64,000 bases of DNA from Candidatus Zhuqueibacterota bacterium (GCA_014728115.1 WJME01000190.1:62001-126000); one strand, 5' to 3'; counted from the stretch's first letter, positions 17,493-26,803 are shown. Made by a program: numbers and translations. Notes: generated by a model from the letters alone, not told the origin.

Positions 17493-18701
17493 CTGAATAA
17501 ACTAACGAATCTGATTTTTGTAGGATTGGGATTGGGTATGCTTGCCGGATGGATTTTCGGAGAGTCGATTCTGCCGATTGCAGAACCCCTGGCTCAAATA
17601 TTTCTTCGACTGTTACGTATGGCGATCATGCCCTTGATCATGACCTCGATCATTTCCGGTGTTTTGTCCATCGGGAATGCCAAAAATCTGGGCCGGCTCG
17701 GCAGCAAAGTGTTTGGCTATTATATCGCCAGCAGCCTCTTGGCCATTTTCGCCGGACAGCTTTTGGTCAATATTTTCCAACCTGGCAAAGGAGCAACACT
17801 CGGTTTGACCAAAACTCCAGACGAACTGGCCGCTGTTGAGCAAGGCGTCTCGGATATTTTACTCCGCATCATTCCGGAAAACCCATTCGCTGCCATGGTC
17901 GAAGGAGATGTCTTGGCTGTCATTTTCTTTAGTCTCTTGTTCGGGTATTTTATTACCACCACCAATGAACCCTATCGTACCCAGCTTTCGGATATTTTTA
18001 ACGGCGCTTTTGAGGTCATGATGAAGTTGGTGCATTTTGTGATCTGGACCGCCCCGCTGGGTGTTTTTGGGATCAATGCCCGTATCGTGGCGACGACCGG
18101 CTTTGAGGCGTTCAAATCTCTTGGATTCTATTCTTTGATCGTCGTGGCCGGGCTCGCTATCCATGCTTTCATCAGCCTTCCTTTGATTTTGAAATTTATC
18201 GCACGGGTCAATCCGTACAAGCATTATCGTAACATGATTCCTGCCCTTATCACCGCTTTTTCCACATCCTCTTCCATGGTGACATTGCCTCTGACCATTG
18301 ACCGGGTCACCCTGAATTCGGGTGTATCCAAAAAAGTGGGTGGGTTCTCTTTGCCCATCGGTGCAACCATCAATATGGATGGCACGGCATTGTACGAGTG
18401 CGTTGCAGCGATCTTTATCGCTCAGGTTTATGGATTCGATCTATCGTTCGGACAGCAATTGATGGTAGTATTGACCGCTTTGCTCGCTTCTATCGGCGCG
18501 GCAGGCGTTCCCATGGCAGGGTTGGTCATGCTCGCGATCATATTGCGTGCCGTGGGATTGCCCCTGGAGGCTGTCGGTATTATCCTGGCTGTTGATCGTA
18601 TTCTGGATATGTTTAGAACAGCGACCAATGTTCTGAGCGACAGCTGTGGTGCAGTAATGGTCGCCCGGCTGGAAGGTGAAGATTTGCCGGAAATCACATG
18701 A
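17493..18701 (+). CDS. Dicarboxylate/amino acid:cation symporter (DAACS family), probable CTG start
   Basis: A multi-helix inner-membrane symporter of the DAACS (GltP/DctA) family. Diagnostic motifs are the serine-rich AFSTSSSMVTLPLT, GATINMDGTALYE, ASIGAAGVPMAG and AVDRILDMFRTATNVLSD. Family members import dicarboxylates, glutamate or neutral amino acids with Na+ or H+. The track starts at TTG 17526, inside the first helix. The frame continues upstream as LNKLTNLIFVGLGLGMLAGW, the expected N-terminus, and the only codon placed properly after AAGGAG (17481-17486) is CTG at 17493 with 6-nt spacing. I therefore propose CTG initiation (402 residues). Confidence 0.87.
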   Translation: MNKLTNLIFVGLGLGMLAGWIFGESILPIAEPLAQIFLRLLRMAIMPLIMTSIISGVLSIGNAKNLGRLGSKVFGYYIASSLLAIFAGQLLVNIFQPGKGATLGLTKTPDELAAVEQGVSDILLRIIPENPFAAMVEGDVLAVIFFSLLFGYFITTTNEPYRTQLSDIFNGAFEVMMKLVHFVIWTAPLGVFGINARIVATTGFEAFKSLGFYSLIVVAGLAIHAFISLPLILKFIARVNPYKHYRNMIPALITAFSTSSSMVTLPLTIDRVTLNSGVSKKVGGFSLPIGATINMDGTALYECVAAIFIAQVYGFDLSFGQQLMVVLTALLASIGAAGVPMAGLVMLAIILRAVGLPLEAVGIILAVDRILDMFRTATNVLSDSCGAVMVARLEGEDLPEIT

Positions 18702-18777
18702 GAATAAGCATCCGATTAGGCGATCCTAAATAGAGATATATCAAGACTGCCCAGCCCCATTCGAATTTGGAGGTTCT

Positions 18778-20082
18778 ATGGTCCTTTTTGCCCTGATTTT
18801 TGTCATTGCCCTGATTGTACTCATGTCCACCAGATTTAAGATCAGCCCATTCCTTTCTTTGCTGGTTGCTGGGCTTGTCATGGGAACGGTCGGCGGACTG
18901 GAATCCGCTCAAATCCTTAAAACGCTTACCCAAGGCTTTGGCAATACCTTGCAAAGTATCGGCATTGTCATCGCTCTGGGGACGATTATCGGTGCTTATC
19001 TGGAAAAGAGCGGCGGTGCACAGCGAATGGCAGAGACCCTGGTCAGGCGTATCGGAGATAAACGATCCGGTTTGGCCATGAATATCACCGGATTTATTGT
19101 ATCGATTCCAGTGTTCTGTGATAGTGGATTCGTGATTCTCTCGACCCTCAATCGTGCCATTAGCCGCAAAACCGGTCTCTCGATGACCGTTCTCGCCGTA
19201 GCGCTCTCGACAGGGTTGTATGCAACACATGTCTTTGTTCCGCCCACTCCAGGGCCGTTGGCCGCAGCTGCGACGTTGGGTGCAGATGTCGGGTTGGTGA
19301 TTATCTTTGGACTGATGGTGGCCGTTCCGTCTGCTCTTGCCGGATGGCTCTGGGCAGAATGGATTGGAAAGCGACTTGTCACTCGTCCGGTTTTGTTCGA
19401 GGACCCAAAGGATACACCTCAGAGCCCACCTAATTTCGCCCGGTCACTCTTGCCGCTCGGGGTACCGATTTTTCTCATTGCACTGGGCTCTCTGAGCTCG
19501 CAAGAGGGTTCTGTTTTTCCCGGGTCTGCCATTCTAGAATTTTTGGGACATCCCGTCATCGCCCTGATGATCGGAGTCATCCTGGCAATGACACTTAAAA
19601 GCTCGGGACCCTCTCACGCCGATTGGATGCAATCCGGTCTGGCGCAAGCAGGCAGTATCATCCTCATCACCGGGGCTGGAGGCGCCTTTGGTACGATTTT
19701 ACGAGAAATTCAGATCGGAGATCTTTTGGGCAATGCGTTTTCGGGCTGGTCTATGGGAATCATTTTGCCATTTATAGTCGCTGCATTTTTCAAAACTGCA
19801 CAGGGGTCTTCAACGGTTGCTATCATCACCACTGCTGCTCTGATATTCCCTTTGCTGCCAACCCTGGGATTGGCCGGCGCAGAGGCACGCGCCTTAACCG
19901 TGTTGGCAATAGGAGCCGGTGCCATGACCGTTTCTCATGCCAACGACAGTTATTTTTGGGTGGTTGCTCAATTTTCCAATATGGATACAGCCACTGCTCT
20001 TAGATCTCATACCATGGCTACCCTGTTTCAGGGGATCACAGGAATTCTGCTCACAAGTATATTGTGGCTTGTTTTTGTATAG
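18778..20082 (+). CDS. GntP-family gluconate/organic acid permease
   Basis: A 434-residue, roughly 12-helix inner-membrane transporter of the GntP family. The start MVLFALIFVIALIVLMSTRFKISPF, the IPVFCDSGFVIL segment, the THVFVPPTPGPLAAA loop and the late HANDSYFWVVAQFS motif are typical. GntP proteins move gluconate and related sugar acids with protons. GGAGG lies shortly before ATG. It follows the DAACS symporter and precedes a secreted esterase-like enzyme, which supports uptake of a sugar acid metabolised by the lyases upstream. Confidence 0.92.
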   Translation: MVLFALIFVIALIVLMSTRFKISPFLSLLVAGLVMGTVGGLESAQILKTLTQGFGNTLQSIGIVIALGTIIGAYLEKSGGAQRMAETLVRRIGDKRSGLAMNITGFIVSIPVFCDSGFVILSTLNRAISRKTGLSMTVLAVALSTGLYATHVFVPPTPGPLAAAATLGADVGLVIIFGLMVAVPSALAGWLWAEWIGKRLVTRPVLFEDPKDTPQSPPNFARSLLPLGVPIFLIALGSLSSQEGSVFPGSAILEFLGHPVIALMIGVILAMTLKSSGPSHADWMQSGLAQAGSIILITGAGGAFGTILREIQIGDLLGNAFSGWSMGIILPFIVAAFFKTAQGSSTVAIITTAALIFPLLPTLGLAGAEARALTVLAIGAGAMTVSHANDSYFWVVAQFSNMDTATALRSHTMATLFQGITGILLTSILWLVFV

Positions 20083-20090
20083 GAGTGATC

Positions 20091-22115
20091 ATGCGACAAT
20101 TTTTGGTATTGTTCATTTCCGCCGTGGCGTTCTATGCCTCCGCCAATGAGCGGATCGTCTATGAGAGCGAGGTCTTTATTGATCAGGAACCGCTTCAGGA
20201 CCAGCGCTTTAAAAGTGTCCGCAGATATCGGGGCATGGATTATACACTGCCCGAATACAAGAGTCTCGATGCATGGGAAAAACGGGCAAAAGACCTGCGG
20301 ACCCGCATCCTGGTAACGACAGGACTCTATCCTGAATTGCCTCGCTTTCCACTCAATGCCCGGATCTTTGATCCTCTCGAGCGAGCCAGCTATACAATAT
20401 ACAAGGTATATTTTGAGAGCTGGCCAGGTTTTTATGTCACAGGCAATCTCTATGTGCCCAAAGGCAAAGGACCTTTTCCTGCCATTCTCTCACCCCATGG
20501 CCATTGGGAGAGCCGTTTAATTGATACTGAAACCAACTCGATACCGGGCCGCGCCATCAATTTTGCGCAGCGAGGTTATGTGGTCTTTTCCTATGATATG
20601 GTCGGATATGCAGACAGTAAACAGGTCTCGCACCGGTTTGCCGATTCCCGTCTCGATCAGCTCTGGGGAATCAACCTCATGGGGTTACAGCTCTGGAACA
20701 GCATTCGTAGCGTTGATTTTCTCTATACTCTCGATACTGTCGATACAACCCGAATAGGATGTACCGGCGCTTCAGGTGGGGGGACCCAGACCTTTATGCT
20801 CACGGCGGTGGACAAAAGAGTCAAAGTGTCGGCCCCTGTCAATATGATTTCTGCTCATTTTCAGGGTGGGTGCCTGTGCGAAAATGCCCCTGGCCTGCGC
20901 ACAGAGACCTTTAATGTGGAAATTGGTGCCCTGGCCGCTCCGCGTCCCTTGTTGATGGTTTCCACGACTCAGGACTGGACGGTCAATACCCCGATAATCG
21001 AATTTCCTATGATGAAATCCATCTATGATCTGTATGATCACCCGGAACGGGTGGACTGGAAACAATTCGATTATCCGCACAATTATAACAAAGACAGCCG
21101 GCAAGCGGTATATACCTGGTTCGAACAATGGTTCAAGGGCCGAAAAGATACCGCTGTTGTCAAAGAAATTCCCTTCATCCTGCCTGCTAAAGACAGCTTG
21201 CTGGTTTTTTCTGATGATTTTCCGCCACCAGGTGAGATGAATGAAACGCGCTTGAAAATGATCATGAGACAAACATTTCAAAAGCAGTTGCTGGAAAATT
21301 GGCCTGACTCTCGAGCGGAATTGCAGGCTTTTAAAAAGCTCTATCAGCCTGCCATGGATCATGTCTTGCAGGTTGCTGCAAATCCCAACGTCGTTTATAA
21401 AAGCATCAACGAGACAAAATTCGCCGGAGGGACCTATACTGCCGCAGTCGTTCGCCGGGACGAAGCAAACGACTGGATACCCGTGATCCGCTATACGCCC
21501 GAGACAACACTGGGGACGGTCATTCTGGTTCACTCACTGGGCAAGCGAGAAACCATTACAGGCTATGGATCATGGATCGAGGACCTGACGCATAACGGAT
21601 ATGAGGTTATTTGTTTTGATCCGTTCCGCATGGGCGAGCATACCGTCCCTCAAAAAGAGGATTCTACCCTGTTGGAATTGCGTCATTTTGAGACCTTTAA
21701 CAAGAGCGATGCCCAATTCCGCATTCAGGATATTCTGACTCTGGATGGCATGGTTACCGGAAAATCCCTGTGGGTGGGTCTCGATCGTCAGGCCAGTTTA
21801 TGGCTGATACTCGCCAGCACCCAGCATCACGATATGCAAATGATCTGCAGGGATCTTGTCTTACCGGGCTCTGTCTCTGATCTGATGCAAATTTTTATGC
21901 CAGGTCTGGCCCGCATCGGGGGCATGCAGACCGCCATGGCCTGGGCTGCCCCTCGTGTAACGGTTTATGAAAGCGATGACTCTTTATGGCAATCTTTTAA
22001 TGTAAACTCTATGGCCATCTGGCAAGGCGCCGACAGAGAATCACTGTTTTCAAACGCTGTGCTGGATGCGGATGAAATTATCAAAAGGTATCGCTCTTTT
22101 TCCAAAATAGATTAA
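20091..22115 (+). CDS. Secreted alpha/beta-hydrolase, acetyl-xylan-esterase-like
   Basis: The start is ATG 20091 (AGGAGTGATC-ATG), giving a 674-residue protein with signal peptide MRQFLVLFISAVAFYASA. The N-terminal half is an alpha/beta-hydrolase: ILSPHGHWESR, a nucleophile elbow GASGGGTQTF, AAPRPLLMVSTTQDWT with a likely acidic residue, and DYPHNYNKDSR carrying the probable catalytic His. This pattern is typical of bacterial acetyl-xylan-esterase-like or cephalosporin-deacetylase-like hydrolases. The C-terminal half looks like a second, degenerate hydrolase domain (GTVILVHSLGKRET, GYEVICFDPFRMGEH) without a convincing nucleophile. It may de-esterify a polysaccharide or sugar ester whose acid is taken up by the adjacent transporters. 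Confidence 0.78.
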   Translation: MRQFLVLFISAVAFYASANERIVYESEVFIDQEPLQDQRFKSVRRYRGMDYTLPEYKSLDAWEKRAKDLRTRILVTTGLYPELPRFPLNARIFDPLERASYTIYKVYFESWPGFYVTGNLYVPKGKGPFPAILSPHGHWESRLIDTETNSIPGRAINFAQRGYVVFSYDMVGYADSKQVSHRFADSRLDQLWGINLMGLQLWNSIRSVDFLYTLDTVDTTRIGCTGASGGGTQTFMLTAVDKRVKVSAPVNMISAHFQGGCLCENAPGLRTETFNVEIGALAAPRPLLMVSTTQDWTVNTPIIEFPMMKSIYDLYDHPERVDWKQFDYPHNYNKDSRQAVYTWFEQWFKGRKDTAVVKEIPFILPAKDSLLVFSDDFPPPGEMNETRLKMIMRQTFQKQLLENWPDSRAELQAFKKLYQPAMDHVLQVAANPNVVYKSINETKFAGGTYTAAVVRRDEANDWIPVIRYTPETTLGTVILVHSLGKRETITGYGSWIEDLTHNGYEVICFDPFRMGEHTVPQKEDSTLLELRHFETFNKSDAQFRIQDILTLDGMVTGKSLWVGLDRQASLWLILASTQHHDMQMICRDLVLPGSVSDLMQIFMPGLARIGGMQTAMAWAAPRVTVYESDDSLWQSFNVNSMAIWQGADRESLFSNAVLDADEIIKRYRSFSKID

Positions 22116-22120
22116 AAGAT

Positions 22121-22156
22121 AACGGCAGAGGTTACAGAGGAACACAAAGAAAAAAA
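22121..22156 (+). repeat. Degenerate CAGAGG/ACAAAGA-type dispersed repeat
   Basis: CGGCAGAGGTTACAGAGGAA followed by CACAAAGA and an A-run resembles the GCAGAG-rich element near 36745. Such elements are scattered between genes in many genomes. There is no coding capacity. Confidence 0.35.
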
Positions 22157-22195
22157 CGTGAAAATTTTTCTGACTCGAAAGTACCGTATCACACA

Positions 22196-22227
22196 AAAAA
22201 ACCCTGTCCAGATGGACAGGGTTTTTT
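22196..22227. terminator. Bidirectional terminator between converging operons
   Basis: CCCTGTCCA and TGGACAGGG pair around a 2-nt loop, flanked by an A-run on one side and six T on the other (15-bp stem in total). It would stop both the + strand esterase transcript and the - strand transhydrogenase operon. Confidence 0.92.
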
Positions 22228-22245
22228 AATTGGTTATAGAGATGT

Positions 22246-23649
22246 CTAGAGTTTTTTGATTTCCGAGACCAGTTCCTGGACTTTGTCTCTTGCACTTCCA
22301 AAAAACATGCTGGTATTGGTCTCGTAGAACAGGGGATTGTCAATGCCTGCAAAACCGACATTAAGACTGCGTTTGATGATGATCACCTGGCGGGCCTTGT
22401 CCGCATCCAGAATCGGCATGCCGTAGATGGGACTGTTGGGATCGTTTCGGGCTGCAGGATTGATCACATCGTTGGCTCCTATCACGAGCACGACATCGGT
22501 ATGAGGAAATTCCGGGTTGATATCATCCATATCAAGAAGAAGATTATAAGGGACATTGGCTTCGGCCAGAAGTACATTCATATGTCCGGGCATTCTTCCG
22601 GCCACGGGATGTACTGCAAATTTCACTTCCACATTGCGTTTTTGCAATAGCTCGGTCAGTTCTCTGACAGCATGCTGGGCCTGGGCTGCAGCCATGCCAT
22701 AACCGGGCACGATGACCACAGACTGGGCATACCCCATCATCATCGCCACTTCTTCAGAATCGACCGATCGTGCAGTTTTATCACCTACGGCTGTGGTCGA
22801 GCCGGCAGCCTGGTCGCCGGTTCCAAAAGCCCCAAAGATCACATTGGTCAAAGAACGATTCATGGCTTTGCACATGATTTGCGTTAGAATCAGTCCTGCA
22901 GCGCCGACAAGCGCACCTGCAATGATGAGGATATTGTTCGAAACCACAAATCCTGCAGCACAGGCAGCCAATCCGGAAAAAGAGTTGAGTAAGGAAACGA
23001 CCACAGGCATATCTGCTCCGCCGATGGGGATCACCAGATTGACACCGATAATCAGAGCGATGATGACCACGAGCAAAAACAAGAGTGATGAAGCATTAAA
23101 CGCGACAATAACCACACCGAGTACCAATACGGCGATCAGCATGAGAAAATTAAAAATTTGTTGTCCGGGAAAGGTGATCGGTGAACCGCTGATGAATCCC
23201 TGCAATTTGCCAAAGGCGATAAAACTTCCAGAGAAGGTAACTGCACCGATCAAAACGCCCAGTATGATGGTAATAGAGACATCCATGGTCATGATGGCAG
23301 TGGTCTCGGGAGAAAGATAGCTGTAAAATTCAGCGATGGCAACGAGTGCGCTGGCACCACCACCGAGTCCGTTAAAGATACCCACCATCTGTGGCATGGC
23401 TGTCATTTGTACTTTTTTTGCTGAAAATGCACCGATCACCGCACCCACTATCATGGCTACGATAATCCAGGTAAAGCTGATAATTTGTTTGTCCAACAAG
23501 GTAACAACAATGGCGATGAGCATACCAATCGATCCCAGCATATTGCCGCGACGGGCCGTAGCGGGTGAGCCCATATACTTTAATCCCAGGATAAAAAGGG
23601 CTGCTGCTACCAGATAGGACAGGCCAATAAAAGTAGACAAAGCATCCAT
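22246..23649 (-). CDS. pntB: NAD(P) transhydrogenase subunit beta
   Basis: The membrane and NADP(H)-binding subunit of proton-translocating transhydrogenase, which couples the proton gradient to hydride transfer from NADH to NADP+. I start at ATG 23649 (467 residues, MDALSTFIGLSYLVAAALF); the TTG at 23679 overlaps the upstream stop. Eight to nine helices are followed by the dIII NADP domain with VIVPGYGMAAAQAQHAV, HPVAGRMPGHMNVLLAEA and VVLVIGANDVINPAAR. It is the last gene of a three-gene operon (pntAA-pntAB-pntB) and ends at the bidirectional terminator. Confidence 0.96.
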   Translation of the reverse strand: MDALSTFIGLSYLVAAALFILGLKYMGSPATARRGNMLGSIGMLIAIVVTLLDKQIISFTWIIVAMIVGAVIGAFSAKKVQMTAMPQMVGIFNGLGGGASALVAIAEFYSYLSPETTAIMTMDVSITIILGVLIGAVTFSGSFIAFGKLQGFISGSPITFPGQQIFNFLMLIAVLVLGVVIVAFNASSLLFLLVVIIALIIGVNLVIPIGGADMPVVVSLLNSFSGLAACAAGFVVSNNILIIAGALVGAAGLILTQIMCKAMNRSLTNVIFGAFGTGDQAAGSTTAVGDKTARSVDSEEVAMMMGYAQSVVIVPGYGMAAAQAQHAVRELTELLQKRNVEVKFAVHPVAGRMPGHMNVLLAEANVPYNLLLDMDDINPEFPHTDVVLVIGANDVINPAARNDPNSPIYGMPILDADKARQVIIIKRSLNVGFAGIDNPLFYETNTSMFFGSARDKVQELVSEIKKL

Positions 23650-23675
23650 AAGAGCTCTCTCTTTCAAGTCAGTAA

Positions 23676-23969
23676 TCAATTATCATCGGATTTCTTTTTA
23701 AACATTTGTAGCATTCGATCGGTGACCAGAAACCCACCAACCACATTGACCATCGCAAACACGATGGCTACAAATCCCAATATGACTTCGAGTTGCACGG
23801 CATTTCGGCCGGTCACCAGGAGGGCTCCGATGATGGCAATCCCTGAAATGGCATTGGCACCGGACATTAATGGCGTATGAAGTGTGGGGGGGACTTTGGT
23901 GATCACTTCAAAACCAGTAAAGGAGGCCAGTAAAAAGATCGTCAATCCGACGAGAAGGTCTTGAGGCAT
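23676..23969 (-). CDS. pntAB: NAD(P) transhydrogenase subunit alpha, membrane part
   Basis: A 97-residue protein with three membrane helices, corresponding to the C-terminal membrane part of PntA as a separate polypeptide. Motifs include FLLASFTGFEVITKVPPTLHTPLMSGANAISGI and FAMVNVVGGFLVTDRML. The split alpha subunit (PntAA plus PntAB) is common outside enterobacteria. It lies 12 nt after pntAA and 26 nt before pntB. Confidence 0.96.
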   Translation of the reverse strand: MPQDLLVGLTIFLLASFTGFEVITKVPPTLHTPLMSGANAISGIAIIGALLVTGRNAVQLEVILGFVAIVFAMVNVVGGFLVTDRMLQMFKKKSDDN

Positions 23970-23981
23970 GACATCTCCTTT

Positions 23982-25109
23982 CTATGTTAGCATTTCTTTA
24001 ATACGTTCACTGATAATTTCACCGTCATGGGTCACGCAGGATTCATTGATGATCTGATCTTCAAAGTTGAGATTCAGTTCGCCTTCTTTGATCAAGAGTT
24101 TCAAAAGTGAATGAACGTTGCGACCAAACATCATGGTGGTGTCGATCGCCATTGTACTGGGCAGATTGACCGGGCCAATGATCCTGACACCATTGATTTC
24201 AACTTCTTTGTCGATTTCAGAGCCTTCTACATTGCCTCCCTGTTCAACAGCCATATCGACAATGACAGATCCGGGTCGCATGGCCTCGACCATGGGTTTT
24301 GTAACCAATACCGGTGCTTTTTTGCCGGGCACCTGTGCTGTCGTGATCACGATATTGGCTTCAGAGACATGTTTGAGAAGGGTTTTTTGAATGAGGGCAG
24401 TGGTATCCTGAGATACTTGTTTGGCATATCCGCCTTCTGTGGCGGTTTCTTCTTCCAGTTTGATTTCTACAAACCTGGCCCCCAGACTCTCGACTTCGCC
24501 TTTTGCAGCCTCGCGAATATCGAATGCTTCCACATTCGCGCCCAGGCGTTTGGCAGTAGCGATGGCTTGCAAACCGGCAACCCCTGCTCCCAGAATGAAA
24601 ACCTTTGCCGGTGCAATCGTTCCGGCAGCAGTGGTGAGCATGGGAAAGAATTTATGCAGGGATGCTGCTGCCAGGAGAACCGCTTTATAACCAGCGGCTG
24701 AAGCTTGAGATGAGAGCACATCCATGCTTTGAGCGCGGCTGATTCTCGGCACCATTTCAAGGGCAAAACTGGTGATTTTCTGTTCTGCGAGATTTTTTGC
24801 CAATTCCGGAGTACGTAACACATCCAACAAGCATACGAGAACGCTTTTCTCGGGCAGGGCTTTGACTTCGTTTTCCTGAGGCGGACGCACTTTGGCGATA
24901 ATTGTCGCATCGCGATAGAGATCCGTGGCGGAGGATGCGATTTCGGCTCCGGCATCTTTATACTTTTCGTCCGGGATAAAAGACAATTTGCCAGCATCTT
25001 TTTCCACCACGACCTTGTTGCCTGCTTCGACCAGTCGTTTCACGACATCTGGTCCCATGGCAACACGTCGTTCACCCGCTATGGTTTCTTTGGGAATTGC
25101 GATTTTCAT
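23982..25109 (-). CDS. pntAA: NAD(P) transhydrogenase subunit alpha, NAD-binding part
   Basis: A 375-residue soluble NAD(H)-binding subunit, related to alanine dehydrogenase. MKIAIPKETIAGERRVAMGPDVVKRL is the family N-terminus. The nucleotide-binding fold is VFILGAGVAGLQAIATAKRLGA with AFDIR at the end of the second strand, and DMAVEQGGNVE is a further family motif. An AGGAGAGGCA site precedes ATG. It is the first gene of the pnt operon, with a sigma-70-like promoter and a perfect palindrome upstream. Confidence 0.96.
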   Translation of the reverse strand: MKIAIPKETIAGERRVAMGPDVVKRLVEAGNKVVVEKDAGKLSFIPDEKYKDAGAEIASSATDLYRDATIIAKVRPPQENEVKALPEKSVLVCLLDVLRTPELAKNLAEQKITSFALEMVPRISRAQSMDVLSSQASAAGYKAVLLAAASLHKFFPMLTTAAGTIAPAKVFILGAGVAGLQAIATAKRLGANVEAFDIREAAKGEVESLGARFVEIKLEEETATEGGYAKQVSQDTTALIQKTLLKHVSEANIVITTAQVPGKKAPVLVTKPMVEAMRPGSVIVDMAVEQGGNVEGSEIDKEVEINGVRIIGPVNLPSTMAIDTTMMFGRNVHSLLKLLIKEGELNLNFEDQIINESCVTHDGEIISERIKEMLT

Positions 25110-25138
25110 TGCCTCTCCTGAGGATTGTGGTAAAAGTT

Positions 25139-25201
25139 TTGAACCGGTTCAAGTGTTGTATTTACTTGGAACAATATAGCCTTTTTCTGTATAAAAATCA
25201 A
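25139..25201 (-). promoter_or_regulatory. Promoter and 14-bp palindrome upstream of pntAA
   Basis: On the - strand TTGATT (25201-25196) and TATATT (25178-25173) are 17 nt apart. The perfect palindrome TTGAACCGGTTCAA (25139-25152) lies just downstream of the predicted transcription start, about 30 nt before the ATG. That is a suitable position for a repressor site. Confidence 0.5.
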
Positions 25202-25286
25202 GTTCTTTGCGGAATGATTATGATGCATTTGGATAGGATACGCTTACAGCCCCCTGGAAGGGGGAAATACAAAAGAGCACAAGCGA

Positions 25287-25544
25287 TCAAGAGATTTTTC
25301 TTTTACTTTTGATTCTGCCCAATACAAAAAGTAAGATCCAGGCCCCGATAACCGCAGCAATCACGTCAGTAAAAAATCCCCGCGTGGCAACCCCGATAAA
25401 CCTGAATAAAAATCCCCCAAACAACGCGCCTGCAACCCCGATGATCAGGTTGTTCAATAGCCCCAATCCCTGACCGAATTTGAGCTTTCCTGCAAGCCAA
25501 CCTGATATCAGGCCGATTACCAAAAATACCAAAACATTGATCAT
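25287..25544 (-). CDS. GlsB/YeaQ/YmgE-family small membrane protein
   Basis: An 85-residue protein with three hydrophobic segments and the glycine-rich pattern of the transglycosylase-associated/YeaQ family (LISGWLAGKL, NLIIGVAGALFGGFLF, ITDVIAAVIGAWILLFVLGRI-like end). The family is linked to envelope or acid stress, and its biochemical role is not settled. It sits alone between pntAA and nadA on the same strand. Confidence 0.85.
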   Translation of the reverse strand: MINVLVFLVIGLISGWLAGKLKFGQGLGLLNNLIIGVAGALFGGFLFRFIGVATRGFFTDVIAAVIGAWILLFVLGRIKSKRKIS

Positions 25545-25728
25545 GACTCCACCCTAAATATAATGCCGCAATCATCCCCCATGAACCGCTGCACCCGGGA
25601 CCATCGCATGTTCGAGAAACTTGTTTGTCATCATAAAAAATTCGCCGACACTGTTTCCAATTGACCTGCTTTGGCGATAACGTTATAGCAGACTGTGGAA
25701 TTCCCATGAGCTGGATTGCTGAGAACTA

Positions 25729-26784
25729 TCAGACAATCTCCAACATTCTTTCCACAGCACGACGGGCCTTGATACGAATATCTTCAGGAACCTCGATTTG
25801 ATACTGCATGTTTTGCAGAGATGCCAATGTATCTTCCAGTGTAATTTCATTCATATGTGGACAGCGAACACTGCATAAACGCAGCATCTCTTTTTGCGGA
25901 TTTTCTGCCGCGATATTATCGCCCATACTGCATTCGGTCAGTAAAAGATAACGATCTGCCTTGACATCTTGCACATATTTGATCATGGCAGAGGTACTGC
26001 CGGAAAAATCGGATGCGGCTGTGACCTCGGGACTGCATTCGGGATGGGCCAGAATAACCACATCTGGAAATTGCTTTCGAACATTTTCAATATCTTCCAC
26101 AGTAAACTGTTCATGAACTTCACAACGTCCCTTCCAGCCGATCATGGCATATTCTATATTTGATTCCGGCTTTCGTAGGCCCGTGGCTCCCTTGACAGGA
26201 AAAACAATGGTTTTGCCTGTCTCTTTGGCCACATTTCCGGCAAGGTATTCGTCGGGTAAAAAGATGACCTTGTCCGCATCGATATGCTCTATCACCTTGT
26301 GGGCATTGCCGGATGTACAACAATAATCACTCTCTGCCTTGACATCGGCATATGTATTCACGTACGTGACCACCGGAACCCCGGGATATAGTTTTTTCAG
26401 TTCCCGCACATCCTCGGCTGTGATGCTTTCTGCAAGCGAACAGCCCGCTTTTTTCGCCGGCAGCAAAACGGTCTTGTCCGGACTGAGGATTTTTGCGGTT
26501 TCAGCCATAAAGCGTACACCACAGAACACAATGACATCTTTGTCTGTCTCGGCAGCTTTGCGGCTCAGTTCCAAAGAATCCCCGGCAAAATCCGGGATGG
26601 TGGTATAGAGCGCAGGTTCCATATAGTTATGGCCCAGAATGACAGCATTGCGTTCCTTTTTAAGTCGATTGATCTCATATACGAGACGTGCTTTTTCATA
26701 CAACTCTGCCTTGGGTAGCAATTTAGCCAGTCGCTTTTGCATTTGCTCAAAAGTTGCTTGAATAGTTGGTTCATCGATGGGCAT
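25729..26784 (-). CDS. nadA: Quinolinate synthase A
   Basis: A 351-residue quinolinate synthase, condensing iminoaspartate with dihydroxyacetone phosphate in de novo NAD synthesis. Family motifs are AVILGHNYMEPALY, FAGDSLELSRKA, VFCGVRFMAETAKIL, MVTYVNT-type VVTYVNTYADVKAESD, HPECSPEV and LLTECSMGDNI. Cysteines in FCGVRFM, SDYCCTS and TECSMG are candidate ligands of the oxygen-sensitive 4Fe-4S cluster. No nadB or nadC is adjacent. A 14-bp palindrome lies upstream of the start. Confidence 0.96.
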   Translation of the reverse strand: MPIDEPTIQATFEQMQKRLAKLLPKAELYEKARLVYEINRLKKERNAVILGHNYMEPALYTTIPDFAGDSLELSRKAAETDKDVIVFCGVRFMAETAKILSPDKTVLLPAKKAGCSLAESITAEDVRELKKLYPGVPVVTYVNTYADVKAESDYCCTSGNAHKVIEHIDADKVIFLPDEYLAGNVAKETGKTIVFPVKGATGLRKPESNIEYAMIGWKGRCEVHEQFTVEDIENVRKQFPDVVILAHPECSPEVTAASDFSGSTSAMIKYVQDVKADRYLLLTECSMGDNIAAENPQKEMLRLCSVRCPHMNEITLEDTLASLQNMQYQIEVPEDIRIKARRAVERMLEIV

Positions 26785-26803
26785 GATCAGGTCCGTTATT
26801 TAT

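Noticed and set aside
20772-21533. 253-codon - strand ORF within the esterase gene
   Set aside because: Antisense shadow of a well-supported coding region.
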